NCBI GenBank assembly: GCA_023630585.1
Contig: CM042540.1
Span: forward strand, 15,740,574-15,804,573
Reading direction: 5' to 3'
Source: Cranoglanis bouderius
Lineage: Eukaryota; Chordata; Actinopteri; Siluriformes; Cranoglanididae
DNA length: 64,000 bases
The notes under the pieces were generated by a model. The model saw only the letters and a list, made by a program, of their open reading frames with translations, searched no databases and was not told where the DNA came from. Both the position numbers and the translations under genes were made by a program. Positions 1 to 12,110 of this stretch are shown here, piece after piece; the first letter of the stretch is position 1; every line of letters begins with the position of its first letter.

Positions 1-972
1 ACAGGGGTACAACTTGACGCATCTATAGATTAATTAAACTATACTTGCATGGCTTAGGTGTTGCAAGAGGCGTTTGAGAATCGAGCTAGCTTGAGCCGGA
101 GTCCGCGGGTTCCTGGTGCTGGTTGAAAAGCCGTAGGCCGCGAGGCAGTTGCATCTTTTGTCCGGGAGAGAGAGCGGCTGTAGCCAGCCTCGCGCTCTGC
201 CGGAAAGGCAGAGCGCTAAGCCGGAAACAAAGAGAGTTAAACAGAAGAGCTAGCTGAAGCTGGAAAACTTCGGCAAGTGTGCCGGAAAAAAAAGAAAAAG
301 CAGCGCAATGCGTGTCGTTGTTTTTAAAGACAACGCCAATGCACACGCCTCTCTGGGCTATTGACCAGTCAGGAAGCTGGATTTATTGGCGGGATGAACT
401 GCCTTTGTTTGGTCTCAGACCTGAATTTGCATGTCCTGGGAGGAGCCGGTTTAAACTGTATTATGTATGAATTAGGAAAAAGCATGAAATAAATGTATCC
501 CATCATATTATGATATGCATAATCAATCAGAGCATCAAGAGACGATTAACTAGATACCAAATTTGATGTGATTTGAAAATATTAAAGGTAAAACATGATT
601 ACAGACATTTAAAATGATATCCTACATTAAACTATCCAAAATCATCCCAGCTTGGTTACATAGGCACACAATACATGCAAACATGAATACATCAAATTAT
701 TTGGGCATCGAATAATTACATATAATTACACGTAACATTCAAGAGAGATTTTTCCATTGTGTGTGGAAGATAAGCTTGTGTGTGTGCGTGCGTGCGTGTG
801 TAGGTAAGCTTGTGTGTGTTACGACCTGTAGGGTGAAAGGGATGAGCAGGATGCAATTGCAGGGGAAAGTGTTCAGTTTATTAGGTACAAAAAAACCAAA
901 ACAAAACATAAAGGACTTCGCTCAACATAATCATGAACATAAGTGTACTTAAACTCATTAACGATAAACTAA

Positions 973-1245
973 AGCTCGAAAGGTGATCTGGAAATCATGG
1001 AACAAATCACAAGGTTAAACTTTAATATACAAGAATCTACTTTCCTAACGCTCGAAGGGTGATCTGGAAATCACGGAACAAATCGCAAGGTTAAACTTTA
1101 ATACACAAGAGTCTACTTTCCTAATGCTCGGAGGGTGATCTGGAAATCACGGAACAAATCGCAAGGTTAAACTTTAATACACAAGAATCTACTTTCCTAA
1201 CGCTCGGAGGGTGATCTGGAAATCACCGGAACAAAGTGCACGGAA
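973..1245 (-). repeat. 76-bp minisatellite inside solo LTR
   Basis: About 3.5 tandem copies of a 76-bp unit, each starting near GCTCGAAGG or GCTCGGAGG. Every unit contains GTGAT-CTGGAA-ATCAC, a 5-bp stem with a 6-nt loop; the first unit has one mismatch in the stem. The array lies just downstream of the inferred transcription start on the minus strand, so it would be in transcribed R/U5 sequence. Confidence 0.85.
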
Positions 1246-1255
1246 TCTAAGCCAT

Positions 1256-1300
1256 AATAATACTCCGCCCCGAAGCGGAGACGGAGTGGCGTATTTAAAC
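1256..1300 (-). promoter_or_regulatory. LTR TATA-like box and self-priming motif
   Basis: On the minus strand TTTAAATA lies about 25-30 nt upstream of GGGCGGAGTATT (1259-1270). That 12-mer is the exact complement of the leader found next to the 5' LTR of the related full element (23719-23730). This is the arrangement expected if the 5' end of the transcript folds back to prime reverse transcription. The function is inferred from position and complementarity. Confidence 0.55.
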
Positions 1301-1578
1301 ACATACTAATTCACAGACACCATTAAAGACACCTGGACATGATAATTATATTAGAACGAGAACCAATGAAGAAACGGGGAAGAGACATGACGCAACACAA
1401 TAACAAAGGCACATGGGGAAACACAGGAGGCGGAGACATGACGTGACAATGACAACACCAAGCACATGGAAAAAGTAAACAAAACATGAGTCCACGAATG
1501 AATTGCGCTGGAATGTGGTAGCCCGCCACTCGTCACACTTTGCAGCGTAACGAGGGCTGGAGAAGAGGAAACGTAACA

Positions 1579-1612
<34 letters not shown>

Positions 1613-1640
1613 GTGCGTGCGCGTGTGTGTGCGCGTGTGT
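1579..1640. repeat. (TG)n microsatellite
   Basis: GT/TG repeats with a few C interruptions, directly abutting the solo LTR. The LTR appears to have inserted within this tract, since TG-rich sequence also precedes it at 775-816. Confidence 0.9.
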
Positions 1641-1851
1641 ATTGGCATTCCGGGCATCCCAACTGGGGGGTGCCTGGAGAGTCTCAGAGACCTTTTGAAG
1701 TCTCCAGGGGGCTTTTGCTTCTTAGACAGGCTGGAACCACAATGGTCATTAAATAGATAGGGATTTAAAGCTCAAAGAAAAAGAAACTTCTTTGCTAAGT
1801 CCAGGTTAATTCATAAATCAGTTTGATACCGTCAGACGTTACACCAATTAA

Positions 1852-2640
1852 CTAGCTGATGAAGTGGCTAAATGGGCCACCAAAGAGGGCTCATCGTCGC
1901 CATACGTTGATCATCACACTGTTTTCTCCTTGTTCATGCATGAATTTCGATTTTGTAGACTAATGCCTTGCCTGACGATCTCTCTCTTTGGGGCTCTGAA
2001 AGCTGTACCCCAGCCTCAGATGGTATTACTTGTTGCCCCAATGGACGCATTGTGTTGCCCAGTTCAGTATTACCATTTCTTGTGCTCCATTTTCACGATG
2101 TTTCACATGTGGCACAAAGATGGGTGTTTAATATTACTCTAATTTTATTAATGTAAAATTGGTAGATCTGCTCCCAGCAGTTCTCTGAGAAATCAGAATG
2201 ACACCACATCCCAAAAACACACCTGTAATCACAACTGTCTCCTTTCCAGATCTTAATGGGCAGGCCATTTCCAAACCCTTGGACTAAAGGTAACCCTGAC
2301 ATTTCTTTTACACATTTCTTTTGCAGGAGATCTGGGTCTGATTGTCAGTGATTATACTCAAGCTCTATTGAAAAACCTAACAGTGTGCATGCTAATGTTT
2401 CTGCCTCTCTCCCTTTACCTGCAGAAAGCCTACTCTCCCTTTTTTCCCAGGTGACTCGGTACTAGTGAAAAGTCTGAACCCTCAATGAAGGTGATAGCAG
2501 TCACACTAACCACCAAGCTTGTAAATTCACAGCCTCAGGGAATCCACACCAGTCGACTGAAGTGATGTTCTGATACCACATCCTCAACAGCTGAGAAAGG
2601 GGAACATTCACAATCAAGCTGCCCTTAGGGGGCCTCTGCT
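1852..2640 (+). pseudogene. Degenerate endogenous retrovirus pol fragment (RNase H end to integrase)
   Basis: Pieces in shifting frames resemble retroviral pol. A short stretch at 1855-1920 looks like an RNase H C-terminus with Ala-Asp and Ala-Lys positions. A His-containing segment near 2075-2120 resembles the integrase zinc-binding start. A Gly-Arg-Pro-Phe-Pro segment near 2260-2290 is typical of the end of the integrase core. A basic C-terminal-like segment follows at 2440-2580. Frames are broken repeatedly and gag, protease and reverse transcriptase are absent. This is an old, non-functional copy flanked by LTR-like repeats (1-1851 and 3318-3879). The assignment rests on motif recognition only. 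Confidence 0.42.
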
Positions 2641-3102
2641 CATCTCACCTTAACACATACACATATAGCTTTCTGTGTATTAGCATATTCACATTCTTTT
2701 CTATATGAATAAGTCAAGGGAAGGACTAATTCTGTGGAGGCTTCAAGCTGCCTTTCACCAGAGAGCATACACAGGTCCTGTTGGGACCTAAGAGGGCATT
2801 GTAAATATTTCTATAGCACACTCTCTTACTTTAGCTCATGAGTTTTATGTGAGTTCTCTCTCTCGAGAACACTGTGATGTTTTTCTCATCTCCTTGACAA
2901 CCCATATCACAGTAATGTGTCATTCTCTCTTAGGTTCTCTTATCTTGCAAAAACATTCTACCCCTCTCACTTCTTCATAAGTGATGTACCAATGGCCCAC
3001 CATTTTTACCGTGACTGATGATAACACTGTTGCTGAGGCACATGACTGTCTGATGATTTGTGTTTAACCAGTAAGAATTACAACTATTATCTGATATATA
3101 CA
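2641..3102. other. Stretch without recognised gene
   Basis: No open frame or repeat that I recognise. It lies between the pol-like fragment and an orphan Tc1 end, so it may be decayed internal sequence of the retroviral remnant. Confidence 0.4.
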
Positions 3103-3317
3103 GTATCTCACAAAAGTGAGTACACCCCTCACATTTTTGTAAATATTTTATTATAGCTTTTCATGGGACAACACTGACGAAATGACACTTTGGTACAATG
3201 TAAAGTAGCGAGTGTACAGCTTGTATAACAGTGTAAATTTGCTGTCCCCTCAAAATAACTCAACACACAGCCATTAATGTCTAAACCGCTGGCAACAAAA
3301 TTGAGTACACTTTAGTT
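3103..3317 (+). repeat. Orphan Tc1 terminal repeat (family of 36941-38536)
   Basis: About 215 bp closely matching the left terminal inverted repeat of the Tc1 element at 36941, from CAGTATCTCACAAAAGTGAG through the block ending in CCGCTGGCAACAAAA. No transposase follows: the sequence switches directly to the LTR-like repeat at 3318. This is a truncated element end. Confidence 0.85.
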
Positions 3318-3879
3318 ACCTATAGTATACCTACCTATAGTTAGGTTATCTAAACACATAAAACATGCATATATGAATACATTATAACAATCCTAGACAT
3401 ATGATTACATGTTACATTCAAGAAACATTTTCATTGTGTGTGCGTGAGTGTGTATATGTCCAGAAGAGGGGGCTGGTGTTCTTCTAACGTCCCACTGGTC
3501 TTTGGTCACCTATGGATGACCTTTTAGGGAGGACATTTTCCTTCCAGACTTTTCGGCTCCGATGTTAATCCATATGGTCATAAACAGAGACAGGGTCCTT
3601 TGGTTAAGTTTTAGTTGACCCCTGTTGATGAACCTAATCTTGAAGTTTTCCAGACATTCACACCTGTTAGGTTCATGAAAGGTTCCTCTATTGTGGGTGT
3701 AAGTTCTGTGTGTGTGTGTGTGTGTGTCTGAAGAGGGGGGTCGTGTCCCCCCCTGTAGCATTCCAATGGCATCTGGCAGCAGAAGACCGAGGGGTTACTC
3801 TCGGTCACCTGAGTGGTGGAACTTTTTATGTTAAGTCCAGGTTAATTCAGAAATCAGTTTGGATACCGTCAGACGTTAC
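3318..3879 (+). repeat. Partial ERV-like LTR copy
   Basis: Shares blocks with 660-780 and 1795-1850, including a (TG)n tract at about 3708-3729 and the 3' end GTCAGACGTTACA. It is truncated on its left by the Tc1 end and abuts another Tc1 element at 3880. It could be the 3' LTR partner of the copy at 1-1851, which would make 1-3879 one badly decayed provirus. Confidence 0.4.
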
Positions 3880-5345
<1,466 letters not shown>

Positions 5346-5460
5346 TGTGTGTCTTATGGCAGCTCGAAACAGGATATAGATGTGGCAGTGTGATGGTACC
5401 TTTTATTGTCATCCTGATCAATTTCACATTTTATCTTTTCTACATCATCAGAGATTTTCT

Positions 5461-5698
5461 AACAGCGATTGAGCATCTGTGGGATGTGCTGGACAAACAA
5501 GTCTGATCCATCGAGGCCCCAACTTGCAACTTACAGGACTTAAAGGATCTGTTGCTAATATCTTGGTGCCAGATATCACAGCACATCTTCCGACGCCTTG
5601 TGGAGTCCATGCCTTGATGGGTCAGAGTGGTTTTGGCAGCACAAGGAGGACCTACACAATATTAGATAGGTGGCATAGGTGTTATAGCTGATCAATGT
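5461..5698 (+). pseudogene. Tc1 transposase C-terminal fragment
   Basis: A plus-strand fragment with the IEHLWDVLDK catalytic-Glu region and the end of a Tc1 transposase (motif RRLVESMP, then a GGPTQY-like C-terminus), with a stop inside. The terminal repeat ends near 5698, where it abuts the next Tc1 element in opposite orientation. The N-terminal two thirds are absent. Confidence 0.7.
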
Positions 5699-6636
5699 AT
5701 ACTACACTTTCTTTATTAGGAATACTATACTAATACTGGGTAGGTCCTCCATTTGCTCTCAAAACAGCATCAATTCTTTGTGGCATAGATTGTTGGAAAC
5801 ATTCCTTTGATTCTGGTCCATGTTGACATGTGTGCATCATGCAATTCCTGAAGATTTTTCAGTTGCATCTCCCATTCTACCATATCCCAACGCTGTTCTA
5901 TTGGAGTCAGATCCGGTGATTGGGAAGGCCACTGAAAAACTTTGAACTCATTGTCACATTCATGAAACCAGTTTTAGATGACTTTTGCTTTGTGACATGG
6001 TTCATTATCATGCTGAAAGTAGCGATTAGAAGATGGGTAAATTGTGGCCATGAAAGGATGCACATGTTTGGCAAAAATATTCAAATAGGCTGCGGCATTC
6101 AAGTGATGATTCATTTGGTATTAATGCGCCCAAAGTGTGCCCAGAAAACATTCCGCACACCATTGCACCACCTCCACCAGTCTGGACTGTTGACATAAGG
6201 CAGGTTGGGTTCATGGATTCATGCTATTGGTGCCAAATTCTGACCCTACCATCATGTGCCTCAGCAGAAATTGAGATTCATCAGACCAAACTACATTTTT
6301 CCAGTCTTTGTGACCCTGAACCCACTACAGCCTCAGCTTTCTGAAAGAAGTGGAGTCCAATGTGGTCTTCTGCTGCTGTAGACCTTTCACCTCGGGGTTC
6401 GATGTGTTCTGCATTCTGTGATGCTTTTCTGCTCACCACAATTGTACATAGTATTTATCTGAGTTACTGTAGACTTTCTGCTCAAACCAGTCTGGCCATT
6501 CTACGTTTACCTCTCTCATCAACAAGGCATTTCTGTCCACATAACTGTTGCTCACTGGATGTTTTTTCTTTATTGCACCATTCGGAGTAAACTCTAGAGA
6601 CTCTTGTGTATGAAAATCCCAGGAGATCAACAGTTA

Positions 6637-8029
6637 CAGTGGGGGAAAAAAGTATTTGATCCCCTGCTGATTTTGTACATTTGCCCACTGACAAAGAAAT
6701 GATCAGTCTATAATTTTAATGGTAGGTGTATTTTAACAGTGAGAGACAGAATAACAACTAAAAATCCAGAAAAAACACATTTCAAAAAAATTATAAATTG
6801 ATTTGCATTTTAATGAGGGAAATAAGTATTTGATCCCATATCAATCAGCAAGATTTCTGGCTCCCAGGTGTCTTTTACACAGGTATCGAGCTGAGATTAG
6901 GAGCACTCTCTTAAAGGGAATGCTCCTAATTTCAGTTTGTTACCTGTATAAAAGACACCTGTCCACAGAAGCAATCAATCAATCAGATTCCAAACTCTCC
7001 ACCATAGCCAAGACCAAAGAGCTGTCCAAGGATGTCAGGGACAAGATTGTAGAGCTACACAAGGCTGGAATGGGCTACAAGACCTCGCCAAGCAGCTTGG
7101 TGAGAAGGTGACAACAGTTGGTTCGATTATTCGCAAATGGAAGAAACTGTCAGTCTCCCTCGGTCTGGGGCTCCATGCAAGATCTCACCTCGTGGAGTTT
7201 CAATGATCATGAGAACAGTGAGGAATCAGCCCAGAACTACACGGGAGGATCTTGTTAATGATCTCAAGGCAGCTGGGACCATAGTCACCAAGAAAACAAT
7301 TGGTAACACACTAAGCCGTGAAGGACTGAAATCCTGCAGCGCCCACAAGGTCCCCCTGCTCAAGAAAGCACATGTACAGGCCCGTCTGAAGTTTGCCTGA
7401 ATGATTCAGAAGAGAACTGGGTGAAAGTGTTGTGGTCAGGTGTGGACAGATCTCTTTGGCATCAACTCAACTCGCCATGTTCGGAGGAGAAGGAATGCTG
7501 CCTATGACCCCAAGTCATAACACCATCCCCATCGTCAAACATGGAGGTGGGAACATTATGCTTTGGGGGTGTTTTTCTGCTAAGGGGACAGGACAACTGC
7601 ACCACATCAAAGGGACAATGGACAGGGCCATGTACCGTCAAATCTTGGGTGAGAACCTCCTTCCCTCAGCCAGGGCATTGAAAATGACCTTAATGACTTG
7701 GAGAGGATCTGCAAAGAAGAGTGGGACAAAATCCCTCCTGAGATGTGTGCAAACCTGGTGGTCAACTACAAGAAACGTCTGACCTCTGTGATTGCCAACA
7801 AGGGTTTTGCCACCAAGTACTAAGTCGAAGGGGTCAAATACTTATTTCCCGCATTAAAATGCAAACCAATTTATAACTTTTTTGAAATGCGTTTTTCTGG
7901 ATTTTTTTGTTGTTATTCTGTCTCTCACTGTTAAAATACACCTACATTAAAATCATAGACTGATCATTTCTTTGTCAGTGGGCAAATGTACAAAATCAGC
8001 AGGGGATCAAATACTTTTTTCCCCCACTG
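6637..8029 (+). mobile_element. Tc1-like element D, nested in element C
   Basis: A complete set of ends: it starts with CAGTGGGGGAAAAAAGTATT and ends with the reverse complement. It has terminal inverted repeats of roughly 200 bp and a TA duplication at 6635-6636 and 8030-8031. It sits inside element C and is therefore the younger insertion. Confidence 0.92.
7000..7823 (+). pseudogene. Tc1 transposase pseudogene (element D), catalytic half deleted
   Basis: The N-terminal part reads ELSKDVRDKIVELHKAGMGY, a typical Tc1 DNA-binding start. A middle part carries HNTIPIVKHGGGNIMLWGCF. Around 7685 the reading jumps from the ALKMT segment directly to the C-terminal segment, so the block that normally holds the second catalytic Asp and the Glu is missing. 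Frameshifts are also present. This copy cannot encode active enzyme, although its long terminal repeats are intact enough to have been mobilised by others. Confidence 0.85.
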
Positions 8030-8479
8030 TATAGAAATACTCACACCAGCCCATCTGGCACCAACAATCATGCCATGTATAAACTTAAGCATACATCCAT
8101 GTAATATCTATAAACAGTGTGACATATGCATGGTGAACCACACGTTATTGCTGCTAGTGGTTTTCCATTACATTTGCACATTTCAAATACTGCAAAATAA
8201 TGAATTACCTCACTACTGTTTCAGAAACATAGGTGCACACATTTAAGTGTAACTCTAGTTAAGATAGTTAATACAGCAATTTTAGTGCTTAAGAGTTTGC
8301 ATATGTTACCGGTACTTCTGGTTTTTGATACTGTCCATATTCTAAAAGACTATGGCAAGAGATATCTGGATTTTTATTGATTTCTCTCTATTGTGGAAAT
8401 ATATAGTGATTGGGTTTATTGATCATGACAAAGCCAGCAAACAGCATTATTATGTACTATAATGTAAAAACAGCATTGT

Positions 8480-8819
8480 CTTTCAAATGAAACATTAAAC
8501 CGAGGTCCTGACTCTCTGCGGTCATTAAAAATCCCAGGAAACTTCTTGTAAAGAGTAAGGGTATAACCCCGGTGTCTTGGCGAAATTCCCCCATTGACCC
8601 TTATCTATCATGGCCCCCTAATAATCTCCATCCCTGAATTGGATACATCACTCTCCTCTCCACCAATAGCTGGTGTGTGGTGGGCGTTCTGGTGCACTAT
8701 GGCTGCCATCGCATCGTCCAGGTGGATGCTACACACTGGCAGTGGTTTGGAGGAGATTTCCCCCACATTCTATGTAAAGCGCTTTGAGTGTCTAGAAAAG
8801 TGCTATAGAAATCTAAGGA

Positions 8820-8866
<47 letters not shown>

Positions 8867-8867
8867 A
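8480..8867 (+). repeat. LINE-type 3' UTR repeat with (TTA)n tail
   Basis: A block ending in GTAAAGCGCTTTGAGTGTCT and then GCTATAGAAAT, followed by about 14 TTA repeats (8820-8863). This end is characteristic of CR1/L2-type non-LTR elements in fish. The LINE at 46130-49145 ends in a comparable way (AAAGTGTCCTTGAG, then ATT repeats). No coding part is attached here. Confidence 0.65.
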
Positions 8868-9290
8868 TAAATCCAATCTTATTTAATTTCGTATTCATAA
8901 ATCAAAAGTTTCACTCTAAGCCTTCATACATAATCTTTTATAAGGAGTTTGAGCAGTATCTGAATCTTATTAGTTTATCTGAGAATAAAAAAGCTATTGA
9001 AACTTTGACTATTTGTAACAATCTTGGCATTATTGTTTCTTCAGATCTGTAACTCATTGTATTGTTTATCTGCATATTTACTCATTTTATTGCCCTTTTT
9101 TATTAATTACCCCTGGCCCTTTTACATTATTTATATTTTAATTCATATTTAATTTTAAATTAAGTTAAATTTATATTTAGATTAGTTTTAGTAATGTCCA
9201 TCCAATTTACATTTCCTGTTTTGTATCTAATACTCGGTTATGGAAATTATTTGTCAATATAAAAATAAAAATGTTAACTGTTAATATGGC
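8868..9290 (+). pseudogene. L1-type LINE 3' end fragment
   Basis: A short frame (8868-9052) reads PSYIIFYKEFEQYL, followed by a Ser-Glu-Asn-Lys-Lys-Ala-type stretch. This resembles the extreme C-terminus of fish L1 ORF2 proteins. The AT-rich 3' UTR follows. The same C-terminal signature (NPSYIIF) is seen at about 41790. It is heavily 5'-truncated. Confidence 0.5.
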
Positions 9291-9950
9291 TTCCTCTTAA
9301 CTGGTTCATCAGGAAAGGATGCCTGGGTGGAAATAAACTGTCACGTAAGTGAGTAGAGACGGATGCAGAGGTAGAGTCGCCAAAAATTTTACTCAAGTAC
9401 AAGTAAAACTACTTATAAAAATAATTACTCAAGTAACAGTAAAAGTAATAATGTTAATAATTACTTGACTAAGAGTAATAAAGTATCCAATGAGAAGACT
9501 ACTCAAGTAGCAAGTTAATAGTTACTTCAGATCTGATTAAAATGAATGGAAAATCCGGAACCTCAGACTACATGGAGAACTGTAAGTCTCACCTCTCTTT
9601 GAAAGAGTGTTTTTGTGTGTTGTGTGTGTGTGTCTGTGTGTGTGCAGGCTTGGGAAGTAACGGAATACACAGCGTTATGTAATCAGGATACAAAAAACTG
9701 GTAACTGTAATCCTTTACAGTCATGTCAAAAAACAAAGTAATCAGATTACAGGTACATTTAGTAAAAAATGGGAATACTATCAGGATTACATTTTTTTTT
9801 CCATTTAAAAGCAAAGAAATTAATCTTTTGACAGAACACAATATAGACAGCTGCTTGATTATGTCGTGGCTCACATGAGCAACCTCTTGGTGTGTGTGCA
9901 ATGTTTATTTGATAGAAATTAACACTAATTGTTCTCTGAAATACTTTTGT
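9291..9950. other. Repeat-rich stretch without genes
   Basis: Contains a scrap resembling a gypsy LTR start near 9330 (TGTCACGTAAGTGAG; compare 15593), a 150-bp tract rich in AAGTA/AGTAA words (9390-9540), a (TG)n tract near 9612-9645, and a block starting CTTGGGAAGTAACGG that resembles dispersed fish DNA-transposon ends. No supportable gene. Confidence 0.5.
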
Positions 9951-10354
9951 TAGGGTGACCATACGTCCTCTTTTTCGGACCTTAAAAAAGCATCCAGCCA
10001 GGTAAAATCTGAGAAAATGTCCGGGATTCAGCTTTACTTTCATTATGATGTGCTTATGTATCATGTGCGTGCATGTTTGTATTGCGTTAACCCCTCTCTG
10101 TAATCCCCACCTTCTTGCACACCAATCGGTCGATTATAAAAGTCTTGCAGCAACTATTGGCCAAATTCTGCCTCTCAACCTACTCTCAGCGAACGGACGA
10201 AGGTGAAGTGCAATTCTGTATGGCATCAAACAGTTGCTTGACAATAGCAGCAAATGACAGCTGTCCTGAGTCGAAACAATGCCCATGGCCATATAAGGTC
10301 ATTTTAAATTTCATGTTATCACATTGCTTCGTGTTACATGGCCATTCAAATGTT

Positions 10355-11209
10355 CAGTAGGTATAGAAAAGAATCACCCCCCTTTAAAATAATCACATTT
10401 TGTTGCTTTTCAGCCTGAAATGAAGGCGGACACAGTTTTTGTTTCATCCAGCTGTATTTACTCAGTGCAACTTACAACATCCAAGTGAAAGATATAACAC
10501 CAACATGTCAGAAAAAAATTAAAAAATTAAAAAACAGAATCACTGAGTTGGAAAAAAGATCACCCCCCCATTTTGTTGAACCACCTTTTGCTTTAATTAC
10601 AGCCTTTAGTCTGTTAGGATATGTCTCTACTAACTTTGCACATCTAGACTTTGCAATATTTGCCCAGTCTTCTTTGCAGAACTGCTCAAGTTCAGTTAAA
10701 TGTGATGGTGATGGTGGGATTATGCAGCAAGACAATGATCCAAAGCGTAGGAGTAAGTCCACCTCTGAATTACTCAAAAAAAGCAAAATTAAAATTTTGG
10801 AGTGGTCTAGTCAAACTCCTGACTTGAACCAATTGAGATGCTGTGGCAGGACCTTAAACAGGCAGTTGATGCTCGAAAACCCTCCAGTATGGCTGAACTA
10901 AGCAGTTCTGCAAAGAAGAGTGGGCCAACATTCCACCACAGTGCTGTGAAAGACTGATCTCCAGCTATCGGAAGTGTTTGCAATGCAGTTATTGCTGCTA
11001 AAGGTGGCACAAGCAGATTTTAAGTTGAAGGGGGCAATACGTTTTTAGTCACATGGGTGATAGGTGTCGGATGGAACTTTTTTTTCTTTTTGCTTCAATA
11101 AAAAAATAATAATAAAAACTGTATTGTTTTATGTTGTATTTCATTTGAAGATCTAAAACTATTTAGTATGAGATATACACAAAAACAGAAGAAATCAGGA
11201 TGGAGCAGA
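10355..11209. mobile_element. Tail-to-tail composite of two Tc1 families
   Basis: The left part (10355-10708) is the 3' end of the family seen at 11212-11755 and 17719-18880, in minus orientation, with its transposase C-terminus (residues like LEQFCKEDWANIAK). At about 10709 it switches to the 3' half of the family at 15700-17169, in plus orientation, starting at MQQDNDPK and ending in the C-terminus plus terminal region. So two 3' halves of different Tc1 families are fused. Neither part can make a transposase. Confidence 0.75.
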
Positions 11210-11211
11210 TA

Positions 11212-11755
11212 CAGTGGGTATAGAAAAGAATCACCCCCCTTTAAAATAATCACATTTTTGTGCTTTTCAGCCTGAAATGAAGATGGACACAGTTTTTCTT
11301 TTATTCAGCTGTATTTACTCTGTGCAACTTATAACATCCAAGTGAAAGATATAACATCAACATGTCAGAAAAAATAAATAAATAAACAGAATCACTGAGT
11401 TGGAAAAAGGATCACCCCCTTGCTTTAATTTGCCTTAATTTTTTAATTGCAGCCTTTAGTCTGTTGGGATATGTCTCTACTAACTTTGTACATCTAGGCT
11501 TTGCAATATTTGCCCACTCTTCTTTGCAGAATTGCTCAAGTTCAGTTAAATTTGATGGTGACCGTTTGTGGACTGCAGACTTCAAGTCATTCCACAGATT
11601 TTCAATGGGGTTTAAGTCTGGGCTCTGACTAGGCCATGCAAGGACATTCACCTTTTTCTCCTTCAACCACTGTGTTGTCAGTTTTGCTGTGTGCTTTGGG
11701 TCATTGTCATGTTGGAAGGTAAACCTTCTTCCCATTGACAACTTTCCGGCAGAGG
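11212..11755 (-). pseudogene. Tc1 element F: intact transposase C-terminal third and 3' end
   Basis: Begins after a TA (11210-11211) with CAGTGGGTATAGAAAAG. The minus-strand frame 11412-11741 is uninterrupted for 109 codons and carries FQHDNDPKH (second catalytic Asp), SPDLNPIENLW (Glu) and the family's C-terminus. The rest of the element is missing beyond 11755, where LINE sequence begins. The remaining terminal region matches the 5' end of the element at 17719. Confidence 0.85.
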
Positions 11756-12110
11756 ATTGTTTTGGTTACTTTCTAGGAGTTTACACAGATACTCTTCCCT
11801 AGCAGCTTTTAGACCCTGTCTATAGCTAGACATACTGTCCTTCCATGCAATTCGAAAAACCTCTAGATTTGTTTTTTCCATTTGCGCTCGAGATTACGAG
11901 TTGCTCTCTTGAGAGCATGAGTATGACTGTTGTACCATGGAGCAGGATGTTTTTCTCTAACCTTTTTTAATTTGATAGGGACAACATTATGTACAGTGCT
12001 AGAGAGCATAGTGCCCATATATGTGTGTGATGCTAATAGTGCTAAGTGTGTGTCTTTTTCAGTGTATTAAAATCTGCATTCATAGTAAGACTGTTTTGAA
12101 CACTATTAAG
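11756..12110 (-). pseudogene. LINE ORF2 fragment between endonuclease and RT
   Basis: The minus-strand frame reads REKHPAPWYN and then LERKWKKTNLEVFRIAW. This is the linker between endonuclease and reverse transcriptase of CR1/L2-like LINEs, in which an Ala-Pro-Trp-Tyr segment precedes a basic region. The comparable segment in the LINE at 46130-49145 is near 46930. About 115 codons are recognisable, with no RT motifs. Confidence 0.6.

Larger units (their letters stand above)
817..1578 (-). mobile_element. Solo LTR of self-priming LTR family (copy 1)
   Basis: On the plus strand it runs from TGTTACGACC to CGTAACA, so it has TG...CA ends. The five flanking bases are GTGTG and GTATG, a near-perfect 5-bp target duplication in a TG-rich target. 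Its ends match those of the LTRs of the element at 19885-24346 and of the solo LTR at 58491-59381. The transcriptional orientation is minus: reading that way, a TATA-like TTTAAATA (1291-1300) precedes the priming motif at 1259-1270, and then the 76-bp tandem repeats. No internal region remains, so it arose by LTR-LTR recombination. Confidence 0.85.
1..1851 (+). repeat. ERV-like LTR copy, split by a solo LTR
   Basis: This is a dispersed repeat whose other copies lie at 3318-3879 (same strand) and about 14823-15540 (opposite strand). All copies share a stretch with CCAAT-like and TATA-like boxes (around 350-470 here), a (TG)n tract, and a common 3' end GTCAGACGTTACA at about 1850. It is split by the LTR insertion at 817-1578. 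I read it as an old endogenous-retrovirus-type LTR because retroviral pol-like sequence follows directly. Its 5' limit lies at or beyond the window edge. No gene is seen in it. Confidence 0.45.
5699..8076 (-). mobile_element. Tc1-like element C, interrupted by element D
   Basis: A decayed minus-strand Tc1 element occupying 5699-6634 and 8032-8076. The two halves join smoothly when the insertion at 6637-8029 and its TA duplication are removed. Transposase remnants include the N-terminal helix-turn-helix (VDLLGFSYTRVSRVYSEW, near 6560-6640) and a Gly-rich stretch with a Trp-Gly-Met-Phe-Ser-like motif near 6140. Many frameshifts and stops make it a pseudogene. Confidence 0.8.

Noticed and set aside
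973..1245. CRISPR-like repeat array
   Set aside because: Units are contiguous 76-bp repeats without unique spacers, inside a retroelement LTR. The same reasoning applies to 58725-58944 and 21630-23099.
1346..1662. Thr/His-rich ORFs near 1.35-1.66 kb and the Val/Cys-rich ORF near 14.8-15.1 kb
   Set aside because: They read across LTR-like sequence and (TG)n microsatellites; no conserved protein features.
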